Origin: Pectobacterium fontis
GTDB lineage: Bacteria > Pseudomonadota > Gammaproteobacteria > Enterobacterales > Enterobacteriaceae
DNA: 64,000 nt
Assembly: GCF_000803215.1 (NCBI RefSeq)
Contig: NZ_JSXC01000016.1
Location: 54,155 to 118,154, forward strand
Direction: 5' to 3'
Numbering within the stretch: the stretch's first letter is position 1; every line of letters begins with the position of its first letter. Under the pieces are notes generated by a model. The model was not told the DNA's origin. It saw only the letters and a program-made list of their open reading frames with translations, and did no database searches. The position numbers and the translations under genes are program-made. Shown here piece by piece: positions 36,165 through 44,632 of the stretch.

Positions 36165-37637
36165 TTAACAGCGATTAAGGCACAGGTAGACATTCAATCC
36201 CGGTTCCGAGGAATCCAGATAGAGTTTACCGCCATGTAGGTCGGTAATCGCCTGAACCAAAGATAGCCCCAGCCCATAGCCAGATTGAAACCAGGTATCG
36301 AGCCGCTGAAAGCGCTGTAGCGCTTTGGCATGCAGCGCAGGCGGAATGCCCGGTCCACGATCGGCAACGCTCAGTGCGATCCAGCCACGATAAAGCGTCA
36401 CGCTCAAAGTGATGTATTTTCCTTGTGCCGCGTATTTCAACGCATTTTCCACCAGATTCGCCAGCGCCTGAAACAGCAACGCCCGGTCGCCAAAGAGCTG
36501 GATTCCGGCTTCAATTTCAATCTTTAGGCTACAACCGCGTGTTTCCGCCAGCGGCTGATAATATTCGACAATTTCTTCCAGCAGTTGCCGTGCCTCAATA
36601 TTCTCAAACTGATGCACACACCGCCCGCTTTCGATTTCGCCGATACGCATAACGGTACGAAATAGCCCGAGGATTTTATGCACCTCGTCTACCGCCAGAT
36701 TTAATTCGTCACGAATATCGTTATCCAACCCTGCACGTTCTGTCAGGTTGAACAGACGGTTTTGCAAATGCGTCAATGGCGTACGCAGTTCGTGCGCGAC
36801 ATGACTGGAAGTATTACGCACCTGTTCCATCAGGCGTTCAATCCGTTCCAGATTCTGATTAATATCAGCGCTCAGGCTGTCAAAATCATCGTCATAAGGC
36901 GACAGCGGCATACGCACCTGCTGCTCACCACTGCTGTAACGATGCAGTGCCGTACGAATTTTCTCCACGCTACGCAAGCTGCGTAAACTGAAATGACGAC
37001 TGACAAACAGGCAAAACAGCAGCACGATAAATAGCCCGGCTCCCGCCACCAACGGGATCGTTCTCACGCGTTCCAGCATCGGCCGAATGTTATAAGCGGT
37101 AAATAACACGCCTCCGTCATCCAACATGACGGATAAACCGATCAGATTATGATCATCTGAGCTGGAAATGGCGGCCTTTAGACAGTTAACGTCCATCTGA
37201 CAGTGAATTTTTAATGGAGAGGGACGGTCAAGATGTGATTTTAGCGAATCATTCTGGTAGAGAATCTGACCATATTTATCCATCACTAAAAACAGCGGTA
37301 ATTCATCACCTTTCGCTCGATTATCCTGCCGTAATTGCGTAATCAGACTCTCGGCATTGGCTAAGCGCGACTGCATCGAGTAATCGTAAATATTCCCCAA
37401 AACCACTTCGCGAACATGTGTTCTAATCAGCGTTTCACTTAATGAGCTAAAGCCGACAATACACATCAGCATCATCAATAAGAACAGAAAAACAATGGTT
37501 ATTGCCTGACGAAAATTACAGGTACATAAAAAATCGGGATAGTGGCTCGCCCCGAATAATTGCCAGTGTTTTATTTTTACCTGCCAGCGCTGCCCCAGCT
37601 TCTTTCGTTTTACCTTATTCCGCGTGGCTACCGACAT
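36165..37637 (-). CDS. Sensor histidine kinase next to the tad locus
   Basis: The 490-residue membrane kinase has a basic cytoplasmic N-terminus, a first helix (AITIVFLFLLMMLMCIVGF), a periplasmic sensor of about 140 residues with two cysteines (HCQMDVNCLKA), a second helix (IPLVAGAGLFIVLLFCLFV), HAMP, the phosphoacceptor HELRTPLTHLQ, N-box NLVENALKYA and G-box DRGPGIPPALH, all intact. It overlaps the response regulator gene by 23 bases and lies upstream of flp on the same strand. A two-component system adjacent to the flp/tad cluster of Pectobacterium has been reported to promote pilus gene expression and maceration, and this pair is likely its counterpart. The signal is unknown. Confidence 0.9.
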   Translation of the reverse strand: MSVATRNKVKRKKLGQRWQVKIKHWQLFGASHYPDFLCTCNFRQAITIVFLFLLMMLMCIVGFSSLSETLIRTHVREVVLGNIYDYSMQSRLANAESLITQLRQDNRAKGDELPLFLVMDKYGQILYQNDSLKSHLDRPSPLKIHCQMDVNCLKAAISSSDDHNLIGLSVMLDDGGVLFTAYNIRPMLERVRTIPLVAGAGLFIVLLFCLFVSRHFSLRSLRSVEKIRTALHRYSSGEQQVRMPLSPYDDDFDSLSADINQNLERIERLMEQVRNTSSHVAHELRTPLTHLQNRLFNLTERAGLDNDIRDELNLAVDEVHKILGLFRTVMRIGEIESGRCVHQFENIEARQLLEEIVEYYQPLAETRGCSLKIEIEAGIQLFGDRALLFQALANLVENALKYAAQGKYITLSVTLYRGWIALSVADRGPGIPPALHAKALQRFQRLDTWFQSGYGLGLSLVQAITDLHGGKLYLDSSEPGLNVYLCLNRC

Positions 37638-38325
37638 CGGTTTTGTCCTTATCTACCGCGCCTAATGCGTAGCCCATCGCCCTCAACGTTTTAATTAATG
37701 GACGCGGGAAGCCTTTATCAATTTTCGCCCGCAGTTTAGACATATGAACATCGATCAGGTTGGTCTGCGGATCAAAATTGTAGCCCCATACTCGTTCTAA
37801 CAGCATGGTACGCGTAATCGCCTGACCTGGATTTTCCATCAAAATAATCAGTAACTTGATTTCTTTATCGGTGAGATCGATACGCTTGCCGCCGCGCCAT
37901 GCAACGCGCTGCATACGATCAAGTTGTAAATCTTCGAAGGTCAGCACGGAAGGGTTATCAGCATGGCGTTTACCACGCCGTGCCATAATATCCAGACGCA
38001 ATCTAAGTTCATTAAAATTAAACGGCTTGCCGAGATAATCCTCTGCCCCTAACTCCAGCCCCATCACTCGATCGACATCACGATCCAGCGCCGAGAGCAG
38101 CATGATAGGTGGATGACGTGAGCCTTGTAATTCACGTAATACCGTAAATCCATCCATGATAGGTAACATTCTATCTAAGAGAACGACATCATAAACTTCA
38201 TCCTTGATCGCTTTTAATGCGTGTACGCCATCGTGCACCATCCGACAAGAATGGCCGTGGGAATGTAATTTAGACCCCAGCCAATGACACAGCACAGAAT
38301 CATCATCAACCACTAATACACGCAT
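37615..38325 (-). CDS. OmpR-family response regulator next to the tad locus
   Basis: The 236-residue protein has a receiver domain (MRVLVVDDDSVLCHWLG, phosphoacceptor Asp in VVLLDRMLPIMDG, conserved Lys in YLGKPFNFNE) and a C-terminal winged helix (DLTDKEIKLLIILMENP-type, NLIDVHMSKLRAKIDKG). It is the partner of the overlapping kinase and the presumptive activator of the tad locus. Its ribosome site, AGGGGA, spans one edge of the target-site duplication of a MITE whose end lies only about 20 bases before the start codon. A Fur-box-like sequence lies further upstream. Confidence 0.92.
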   Translation of the reverse strand: MRVLVVDDDSVLCHWLGSKLHSHGHSCRMVHDGVHALKAIKDEVYDVVLLDRMLPIMDGFTVLRELQGSRHPPIMLLSALDRDVDRVMGLELGAEDYLGKPFNFNELRLRLDIMARRGKRHADNPSVLTFEDLQLDRMQRVAWRGGKRIDLTDKEIKLLIILMENPGQAITRTMLLERVWGYNFDPQTNLIDVHMSKLRAKIDKGFPRPLIKTLRAMGYALGAVDKDKTDVGSHAE

Positions 38326-38344
38326 AATTTTCCCCTATAAACGT

Positions 38345-38456
38345 TAATGCCGATCGTTTCAAGATCGAGATACCGGGGGCGACCACGGTGCGAGGTCGCC
38401 CTGCGGGAACCTCATCACCGTGTTTCCCCTAAATTCACACTCAGTGAACAGCATTA
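38345..38456. mobile_element. MITE copy 3 with perfect 12-bp target duplication
   Basis: This 112-bp element begins TAATGCCGATCGTTTCAAG and ends with the complement of TAATGCTGTTCACTGAGTG. It is flanked by identical 12-bp direct repeats, CCCTATAAACGT (38333-38344 and 38457-38468). It is close in sequence to the copy at 2737-2850, in the opposite orientation, and shares its internal hairpin (CACGGTG...CACCGTG). The intact duplication marks a recent insertion. It carries no ORF and must be moved in trans, probably by an IS4-family transposase. Confidence 0.92.
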
Positions 38457-38654
38457 CCCTATAAACGTGGGCTTATTTACCTAATTAATTCAGGGCTAAT
38501 ATCCGTTTATTTCTTATCTGTTCCGTCAAACAGCCGTTCCCCCACACCGTTCTGATATTGTGCGGGCCATTTTTTACTTATGATTTTTTACTTCTCAACG
38601 TTTCGTTTATGACTTTTCTACTTCTACATTTTTATTTATGAGAATTGTCCCACA

Positions 38655-38673
38655 GATAATAACAATCATTATC
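38655..38673. promoter_or_regulatory. Fur-box match upstream of the response regulator
   Basis: GATAATAACAATCATTATC matches the 19-bp Fur consensus GATAATGATAATCATTATC at 17 positions. It lies 330 bases before the response regulator start and just beyond the yjcE terminator. No iron-uptake gene is adjacent, so the two-component operon is the only plausible target on this side. The remainder of this roughly 500-bp region holds the MITE and AT-rich sequence. Confidence 0.6.
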
Positions 38674-38726
38674 ATTTAGTGACAAGCAGTTTACAATATC
38701 CTGACGGCGTTCTTAAATTCGGCGCA

Positions 38727-38762
38727 TAAAAAAACATCCCCATCGCTTACGCCATGAGGATG
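38727..38762 (-). terminator. Rho-independent terminator after yjcE
   Basis: On the minus strand, CATCCTCAT, a loop, then ATGGGGATG is followed by seven T residues. It ends the yjcE transcript and insulates the downstream two-component operon. Confidence 0.85.
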
Positions 38763-38823
38763 TAGAGAAAGGCAAGAGAAGAGAAAAAAATCAATGTGGT
38801 AGCGGAGATCGCATCACCGAGTC

Positions 38824-40470
38824 TTACTCATGTTCGATCAGAAGAGCTTCTAACAGATCGAGGTCACGCAGCATTTTTTGCAATGTCTCATTACTGATCT
38901 GCTGCGTCGCACGCAGGTGATACAGTTCCGCCCGTTCGGAATTCAGCGCCGTCAGGCGAAAGCGTCGCTCCAGATTCTCAATCAACAAACCGTTTTCAGG
39001 ATCGTCTTTATCAATGAGCCGTCGGCGCAGATTCCCGATGACGCGCGCGCTGACCTCTTTCAGCACCTGCTCATCAATATTTTCCTCCCGATCGGCCGCC
39101 AGACGTTCCTCCATTTTGTGCATACTTTTGATCGCCACTTCCGCCACGGCCATACGCGCCATGCGGATCTCTTTGGCATGCGCCGCTTTATCGGCCACCA
39201 CCACGCCGCGCAACAGAAACGGCAATGCCAAGACGCCACAAAGCAGAGAAAACAAAATGACGCCCGTGGCGATAAACACCAGTTGATAGCGGGACGGAAA
39301 CGCCGTGCCATCGGTCAGAAGCAGCGGAATAGACAGTACACCCGCTAAGGTAATCGCCCCACGCACGCCTGCAAAGGAGGCAATCCATAGCTCACGCGTA
39401 GAAAATTCGGCGAAGATCATCGGACGCTTTTTCTGAATGTGCATGCTGTATCTTTTCATCACCCACAGCCAACTGAAACGCAGCAACAGCAAAGCACCAT
39501 AGATGATCGCGATATCGGTAAATAGCATCCAGGTTTCAACCGTTGGATCCAGTTCCGCCTGCGTCACTGAGGTTTCCAGAATCCCCGGCAATTGCAGACC
39601 CAGCATGATGAACACCATGCCATTAAACACGAACTCCAGCATCGACCACACACCGTTCGCACGAAGCCGCATCGCCAGAGGAGCGCTACGAATCACGCCC
39701 GACTGGCCGATGGTCATCCCCGCCGCTACCGCCGCCAAAATGCCGGACACGCCAATGTGTTCCGCAATCAGATACGACGCAAACGGTAGCAGCAGCAGCA
39801 GTACGATCTGGGTAGCCGCATCATCACCGCTCCAGCGGCTGATAACACGCAGCGATTTACCGAATACCCAGGTCACGCCGACGCCCGCCAATAGCCCGCC
39901 CAGCGCCACCTGCATGAATTCCAACGTCGCACCCGAAACGGTAAACACCATGGTGCCCATCGCAATGGCGACCGCAAATTTCAGCGACACCAGACCGGAT
40001 GCGTCATTCATCAACGCTTCGCCCTGCAAAATGCCCATCAGCTTTTTCGGAATACGATCTTCACCCACGATGCCGGACAGCGCGACAGCATCGGTTGGTG
40101 ACAGCACAGCCGCCAGCGCGAAAGCGGCAATTAGCGGCATTCCCGGCACCATCCAGTAGATGAAATAGCCGATGCCCACCACCGTAATCAATACCAGAAC
40201 CAGCGCCAGACCAATAATTTCCCGCCCGTGTTTCAGGAACTCACGCGTAGGCGTTTTCCAACCGTCGGCAAACAGCAGCGGCGGAATGAAAAGCACCATA
40301 AATAGCTCAGGGTTGAAGTCAACGTGCAAGCCGAACTGCGGCCAGGCAAGGATGGCACCAAGCGCGATTTGCATTAAAGGCAGAGGGATTTGAAAGGGTA
40401 AAATGCGGGTAATCACCCCAGAGAGGGACACCACCAGAGTCAAAATAAGAATCGTAAAAAATATTTCCAT
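38824..40470 (-). CDS. yjcE: Na+/H+ antiporter, CPA1 family (YjcE)
   Basis: The 548-residue protein has about 12 membrane helices with the CPA1 features SPTDAVALSGIVGEDRIPKK and EALMNDASGLVSLK, the Asn-Asp pair being the ion-binding site. A cytoplasmic C-terminal region of about 130 residues is charged and helical (MHKMEERLAADREENIDEQV). Length and motifs match E. coli YjcE (549). It is expected to exchange sodium (or potassium) for protons at the inner membrane. In E. coli it lies beside yjcD/ghxP and close to actP, as it would here without the 31-kb block. It ends in a clear terminator. Confidence 0.9.
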   Translation of the reverse strand: MEIFFTILILTLVVSLSGVITRILPFQIPLPLMQIALGAILAWPQFGLHVDFNPELFMVLFIPPLLFADGWKTPTREFLKHGREIIGLALVLVLITVVGIGYFIYWMVPGMPLIAAFALAAVLSPTDAVALSGIVGEDRIPKKLMGILQGEALMNDASGLVSLKFAVAIAMGTMVFTVSGATLEFMQVALGGLLAGVGVTWVFGKSLRVISRWSGDDAATQIVLLLLLPFASYLIAEHIGVSGILAAVAAGMTIGQSGVIRSAPLAMRLRANGVWSMLEFVFNGMVFIMLGLQLPGILETSVTQAELDPTVETWMLFTDIAIIYGALLLLRFSWLWVMKRYSMHIQKKRPMIFAEFSTRELWIASFAGVRGAITLAGVLSIPLLLTDGTAFPSRYQLVFIATGVILFSLLCGVLALPFLLRGVVVADKAAHAKEIRMARMAVAEVAIKSMHKMEERLAADREENIDEQVLKEVSARVIGNLRRRLIDKDDPENGLLIENLERRFRLTALNSERAELYHLRATQQISNETLQKMLRDLDLLEALLIEHE

Positions 40471-40735
40471 GCTTTCCTTAGACGTACTCCTAAATCAAAA
40501 AGTTCTGCCTGCGAGCGCTTGACCAACCCTTCCATATTTAACGCATTTAGTCTGGTATGAAAATGGGTTTTTAGCCGAAAACCCAAGATTAATGACACGA
40601 TTGATTATCACACAGAAAACGTAAACCCAAAGCCAATAACAAGGCATACAGACACGTATTTCGGGGGAATATTACAAGAAGGGGAAAAAGAAGCAGACCT
40701 TCAGGACGGAGCCTGAAGATCTACAGAAGAAGAGA

Positions 40736-42091
40736 TTACAGCGCCCAGCCGCCCGCGTAAAACACCACTAACGCCACAGCGATAATGACGGTGCCGATGT
40801 TCAGCTTACGCCATTCGCCAGCGCAAATACGCCCTAATACCAGCGCGCCGAAGCCCAGCATGATGCCGGTTACGATGTTACAGGTCAGTACGATAAATAC
40901 GGCACAGACCAGACCGGACATGGCATCAACGAAATCGTCAAAATTCAGTTTAGAGACGTTGCCCAGCATCAGCAGACCAACGTACATCAGCGCAGGTGCC
41001 GTCGCATAGCCAGGCACCAGATACGCCAGCGGAGAGACAAACAGCAGCAGCAGGAACAGCACGCCCACGACGGTTGCCGTTAATCCTGTCTTACCACCGG
41101 CAGCCGTACCCGCTGCGGATTCGATATAAACCGCCGCCGGGGATGTGCCAACCAGACTGGAGAAAATGCTGCTCACGGAGTCTGCGGTCAACGCTTTCCC
41201 CCCATTAATGATTTGCCCGTCTTTATCCAGCAGATTCGCCTGCCCGGCAACCGCACGGATGGTGCCCGTTGCATCAAACACGGCAGTCATCACCAGCGCC
41301 AGCACGCTCGGCAGAACCAGTGGCTGCAACGCACCCATGATGTCGAGACTAAAAATCAGCGATGAACCGTCAGCCGCCTTCAGGCTTGGTAAGGCAAAGA
41401 AACCGCTATATTTGACATTCGGGTCAAAAATCAGCCCCAGAATAGAGATCACAACGATAACCAGCAAAATCCCGCCCGGTACGCGACGTTTCTCTAAACC
41501 AATGGTCGCTGCCAGCCCCAGCAGAGACATAATAACGGGGAAAGAGGTGAAATTACCCAGCGCCACTGGCAGGCCATCAATCGGGTTTTTTACCACCAGG
41601 CCGACACCGTTGGCCGCAATAATCAGCAGGAATAAACCAATACCAATCCCGGTGCCGTGCGCCACGCCCATCGGCAGGTTGCGCAAGATCCAGGAGCGGA
41701 TGCCCGTAACGGAAATGATGGTAAACAACACCCCCATCAGGAAGATCGCGCCCAGCGCCACGGGAATACTGATTTGTTGACCCAGCACCAGACTGAACGC
41801 GGTAAACGCCGTCAATGAAATCGCACAGCCAATCGCCATCGGCAAGTTGGCCCACAACCCCATCAGCAACGATCCCAGCCCGGCAACCAGACAGGTGGCA
41901 ACGAACACCGCCGCAGGGGGGAACCCCGCCTTGCCCAGCATGCTCGGCACCACAATCACCGAGTAGACCATAGCCAGAAACGTCGTCAGGCCAGCCAGCA
42001 CTTCCTGACGTACGTTACTGCCGCGCTGCGTAATTTTGAAAAAAGCATCAAGCGTGCCTTGCGAGCCAGCCTGACGGGTGGTGTTTGACAT
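40736..42091 (-). CDS. ghxP: Guanine/hypoxanthine permease (NCS2, GhxP type)
   Basis: The 451-residue proton symporter imports guanine and hypoxanthine. The start [20 protein letters not shown] is chosen because AGGGGA lies ten bases before it and the length then matches GhxP (449). An in-frame extension of 37 codons has no ribosome site. AzgA-subfamily features are present: [20 protein letters not shown] near the N-terminus, [17 protein letters not shown], and [20 protein letters not shown]. It would feed guanine to GuaD encoded downstream in the window. A PurR-operator-like sequence lies about 130 bases upstream. Confidence 0.93.
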   Translation of the reverse strand: MSNTTRQAGSQGTLDAFFKITQRGSNVRQEVLAGLTTFLAMVYSVIVVPSMLGKAGFPPAAVFVATCLVAGLGSLLMGLWANLPMAIGCAISLTAFTAFSLVLGQQISIPVALGAIFLMGVLFTIISVTGIRSWILRNLPMGVAHGTGIGIGLFLLIIAANGVGLVVKNPIDGLPVALGNFTSFPVIMSLLGLAATIGLEKRRVPGGILLVIVVISILGLIFDPNVKYSGFFALPSLKAADGSSLIFSLDIMGALQPLVLPSVLALVMTAVFDATGTIRAVAGQANLLDKDGQIINGGKALTADSVSSIFSSLVGTSPAAVYIESAAGTAAGGKTGLTATVVGVLFLLLLFVSPLAYLVPGYATAPALMYVGLLMLGNVSKLNFDDFVDAMSGLVCAVFIVLTCNIVTGIMLGFGALVLGRICAGEWRKLNIGTVIIAVALVVFYAGGWAL

Positions 42092-42220
42092 AGTGGTATC
42101 CCCTGAAATGTCATTATTATTTACGATCAATACTGAACAGTTCCCGCGGCCTTGCTCCGCGAGTACATCGGCGCACTCATTCGCAATCAACATAGTGCGC
42201 AATCAACACTACGGCTCCAC

Positions 42221-42236
42221 ACGCAAACGATTAGCT
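42221..42236. promoter_or_regulatory. PurR-operator-like sequence upstream of ghxP
   Basis: ACGCAAACGATTAGCT matches the PurR consensus ACGCAAACGTTTGCGT at 12 of 16 positions, with a perfect left half and a poor right half. Purine permeases of this family are PurR targets in E. coli. The rest of the region between ghxP and the AzuC-like transcript (42092-42559) shows no gene I can support. Confidence 0.4.
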
Positions 42237-42559
42237 CGCTGGATGCAAAACCCAAAAACGTTGCGTTATCAAAATAAGCTTTATAAAAACAAGCGGGATT
42301 AAAACATTGCCGGATAAACGGTGTCAGGTCATCTGAAGCGCACGATTATCCCGCTTCCCCCGCGCTTATTTCAACTGCAAATCGAGACAATTTACCTATC
42401 TCACTTATCTTTCCGGTTAAGGAAACACACAACCAGTACACGTCATACCCAATCCGGCAACTCGCTGAAAACGCGTCAGTATGAAGAAAAAGCAGAAAAG
42501 GTTTTTAGATGAAAATCAAAACAGCGGTTTAACCCTCACAAACTGATCGTTCATTTTTT

Positions 42560-42575
42560 TGTGATTGGCATCACA
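42560..42575 (+). promoter_or_regulatory. Consensus CRP site before the AzuC-like transcript
   Basis: TGTGATTGGCATCACA is a perfect TGTGA-N6-TCACA palindrome. Its centre lies about 50 bases before the predicted transcription start, between the usual class I and class II positions. Confidence 0.8.
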
Positions 42576-42581
42576 AAAAAG

Positions 42582-42610
42582 TTGACCACCCGTATCAGTG
42601 CGAGTATTCT
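42582..42610 (+). promoter_or_regulatory. Sigma-70 promoter of the AzuC-like transcript
   Basis: TTGACC, 17 bases, TATTCT. The predicted start is near 42617. The placement just after a consensus CRP site supports it. Confidence 0.65.
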
Positions 42611-42664
42611 TAAAAACGTGAACAGCATCACAGAAACAAATTAACTAACAACGAGGAAATGACC

Positions 42665-42736
42665 ATGAAACTGCTGAACAAAATCATCGCTATGTTTGAA
42701 AACATCAACATCAACTTTGGTACTTTCAACCAATAA
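42665..42736 (+). CDS. 23-residue microprotein, AzuC-like N-terminus
   Basis: The peptide starts MKLLNKIIAMFENIN and ends FGTFNQ. GAGG lies eight bases before the chosen ATG (a second in-frame ATG two codons earlier is too close). Its pattern MKL, then MF-x-N, resembles the first half of E. coli AzuC as I remember it (MKLRKILKSMFNNY). It is an amphipathic, mildly basic helix candidate that could bind membranes. It precedes a second AzuC-like ORF by 27 bases in the same short transcript. Too short for domain evidence; support comes from the ribosome site, promoter, terminator and resemblance. Confidence 0.6.
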   Translation: MKLLNKIIAMFENININFGTFNQ

Positions 42737-42763
42737 TTATTTAAGAATCGTGGGGATAAAAAG

Positions 42764-42850
42764 ATGCGCGTTGTCCGCAAAATCAATCAAATATTAAAAG
42801 CGTTGGGCAAAACCTATCGCGGTGTTAACCCCCACGCTATCTTCCGTTAA
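42764..42850 (+). CDS. azuC: 28-residue AzuC-like microprotein
   Basis: The ORF encodes 28 residues, starting MRVVRKINQILKALG and ending KTYRGVNPHAIFR. E. coli AzuC is also 28 residues and, as I remember it, ends KTFKDVPPGNMFR; the shared K-T-aromatic-basic-x-V-x-P-x-x-hydrophobic-F-R tail is striking for so short a protein. GGGGA lies seven bases before the ATG. AzuC associates with the inner membrane and stimulates GlpD in E. coli; whether that holds here is unknown. The gene is directly followed by a strong terminator. Confidence 0.65.
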   Translation: MRVVRKINQILKALGKTYRGVNPHAIFR

Positions 42851-42875
42851 CCGTACTCAGTACGTTAACCTCCTA

Positions 42876-42906
42876 AATGGCTGCCATCCGGCGGCCATTT
42901 TTGTTT
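42876..42906 (+). terminator. Rho-independent terminator after the AzuC-like ORF
   Basis: AATGGC-t-GCC, loop ATCC, GGC-g-GCCATT, then TTTGTTT. It is a strong stem with a T run. It also lies between convergent genes, so it may limit readthrough towards hpxB. Confidence 0.9.
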
Positions 42907-42923
42907 CTGGTATACGCTATATA

Positions 42924-43883
42924 TCATCGCGCCACATACGGGTGATGCTGGCGCCAGTGCTCAGCAATATCCTGACGACGACAAATCCATACGCGATCGT
43001 GCTGCTGAATGTAATCCAGAAAACGCTGTAAAGCGCGGAAACGCCCAGGTCTTCCGAGTAAACGGCAGTGCATACCAATAGACAACATTTTGGGTGCCGT
43101 TTCCCCTTCCTCGTAGAGCACATCGAAACTGTCTTTCAGATAACTAAAGAACTGTTCGCCGCTGTTAAAGCCTTGCGGTGAGGCAAAACGCATGTCGTTC
43201 GCATCAAGGGTATACGGCACAATAAGATGCGGATGCACATCGCCATGACTTTTTTTCACCGGCATCCAGAACGGAAGATCGTCACCGTAGTAATCGCTGT
43301 CGTACCAGAAATTGCCTTGTTCGACGACCAACTGACGCGTATTCGGACTGTCCCGACCGGTATACCAGCCTAGTGGCGGTTTGCCGAATAGCGCCGTCTG
43401 CACCGCTATCGCTTTATTCATGTGCTCACGCTCTGTGTCGATATCCATATTTTGGTAATGAATCCAACGCCAGCCGTGGCTCACCACGTCATAGTCAGCC
43501 GATTTTATCGCCTCGACAATCGCCGGATTACGCGCCAGCGCCATCGCCACACCGAATACCGTCAGCGGCAAACCGCGCCGCTGGAACTCCTGATGAATAC
43601 GCCAAAATCCTGCGCGCGAACCATATTCGTATAGGGAATCCATTGACATATGGCGGTCAGGATAACTCGCTGCGCCAATGATATCGGACAGAAATTGTTC
43701 CGACCCCGCATCACCATGCAGCACGTTATTTTCCGCGCCTTCCTCATAATTCAGCACAAACTGCACCGCGATTCTGGCCTTCCCAGGCCAATTAGCGTGT
43801 GGCGGCTTGCCAGCATAGCCAATGAGATCGCGTGGATACTCACCATCGGTTATCTCAATCAATGTGGCAGAGTCTTTTGTCAT
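42924..43883 (-). CDS. hpxB: Allantoinase, PuuE/HpxB type (polysaccharide-deacetylase fold)
   Basis: The 319-residue protein is a metal-independent-type allantoinase (PuuE family, NodB-like fold) that opens allantoin to allantoate. Family signatures are present: DLIGYAGKPPHANWPGKARI near the N-terminus, SHGWRWIHYQNMD, GWYTGRDSPNTRQLVVEQG and a C-terminal SIGMHCRLLGRPGRFRALQR. The order hpxS-hpxA-hpxB on one strand is that of the Klebsiella hpxSAB cluster. It lies 11 bases after hpxA. Allantoate amidohydrolase is not in the window. Confidence 0.9.
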   Translation of the reverse strand: MTKDSATLIEITDGEYPRDLIGYAGKPPHANWPGKARIAVQFVLNYEEGAENNVLHGDAGSEQFLSDIIGAASYPDRHMSMDSLYEYGSRAGFWRIHQEFQRRGLPLTVFGVAMALARNPAIVEAIKSADYDVVSHGWRWIHYQNMDIDTEREHMNKAIAVQTALFGKPPLGWYTGRDSPNTRQLVVEQGNFWYDSDYYGDDLPFWMPVKKSHGDVHPHLIVPYTLDANDMRFASPQGFNSGEQFFSYLKDSFDVLYEEGETAPKMLSIGMHCRLLGRPGRFRALQRFLDYIQQHDRVWICRRQDIAEHWRQHHPYVAR

Positions 43884-43894
43884 TATCCTATTCC

Positions 43895-44632
43895 TTAACG
43901 CAAAGTGCTAAACATGCCGCTCAACGGCTTGGCGACGGGATAATCCAGATCGCCATGCTTACTGGTCGTCAGCCCCAGAGCAGACAACGATTCAATCAAT
44001 TTTACCGCCGCGCTGACGCCGTCAATCACCGGAATGGCCAGTTCTTGCGTCAATTCTTGCGCCAGATCGGCCATTCCGCCACAGCCAAGCACAATCGCGC
44101 CTACGCCATCCTGACGCAAAGATTGTATACAATATTCTCGTACTTTCTGGCGCGCCAACTCGCTATCCTGTTCCAACGCCAGAACGGGTAAATCGATGGC
44201 ATGCACTGCGCCGCAGTGATGCTCAAAACCATAACGTTGTAATAAATGACGCGCGATAATCACCGTACGCGGCAGCGTGGTGACAATGGAGAAGCGCGTT
44301 GCGACCAGCGTCGCCATGTGCATCGCGGCCTCTGCAATCCCAATCACTGGCTTGCTAGCCACCTCACGCGCCGCGAGCAAACCGGGATCGCCAAAGCAGG
44401 CAATAATATGTCCGTCTACGCCCTGCGCCTTCCCCTGCTTGACCTGTTCGAGTACGCCAACCGCCGCTATCGCTTCATCAAAGTGCCCTTCAATAGATGG
44501 CACGCCCTGAGAAGGCGACACCGCGATAATCTCCGTTCCTGCGGCAGCAACAGCGCGTGCCGCTCTCCCGATGGTTTCCGTCATGGCGAGGCTGGTATTG
44601 GGGTTAATCACCTGAATCAACAGCGGTTTCAC
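43895..44632 (-). CDS. hpxA: Allantoin racemase (Asp/Glu/hydantoin racemase family)
   Basis: The 245-residue racemase interconverts S- and R-allantoin, so that both enantiomers enter the pathway. The two catalytic cysteines of this fold are placed in IIACFGDPGLLAAREV and IVLGCGGMADLAQEL, and the N-terminus VINPNTSLAMTETIG is typical of hydantoin/allantoin racemases. The gene overlaps hpxS by four bases and precedes hpxB. A hydantoin racemase role cannot be excluded from sequence alone, but the context favours allantoin. Confidence 0.9.
   Translation of the reverse strand: MKPLLIQVINPNTSLAMTETIGRAARAVAAAGTEIIAVSPSQGVPSIEGHFDEAIAAVGVLEQVKQGKAQGVDGHIIACFGDPGLLAAREVASKPVIGIAEAAMHMATLVATRFSIVTTLPRTVIIARHLLQRYGFEHHCGAVHAIDLPVLALEQDSELARQKVREYCIQSLRQDGVGAIVLGCGGMADLAQELTQELAIPVIDGVSAAVKLIESLSALGLTTSKHGDLDYPVAKPLSGMFSTLR

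Larger units (their letters stand above)
42617..42906 (+). ncRNA. Short transcript with two microprotein ORFs, AzuCR-like
   Basis: A CRP-linked promoter and a strong terminator define an RNA of about 290 bases carrying two mini-ORFs. E. coli AzuCR is a CRP-activated RNA of about 160 bases that both encodes the 28-residue AzuC and base-pairs with mRNAs; this locus looks like a relative with an additional ORF. The base-pairing role is inferred only. Confidence 0.55.

Noticed and set aside
40736..42202. N-terminally extended start of ghxP
   Set aside because: The extra 37 codons lack a ribosome site and exceed the family length; the internal ATG with AGGGGA is preferred.
42481..42546. 21-codon ORF (MKKKQKRFLDENQNSG) before the AzuC-like transcript
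   Set aside because: It lacks a ribosome site and lies upstream of the predicted promoter.
44112..44126. ATTGTATACAAT palindrome inside hpxA
   Set aside because: It matches the GntR-type core better than the promoter copy but lies deep in coding sequence and translates as ordinary family residues.
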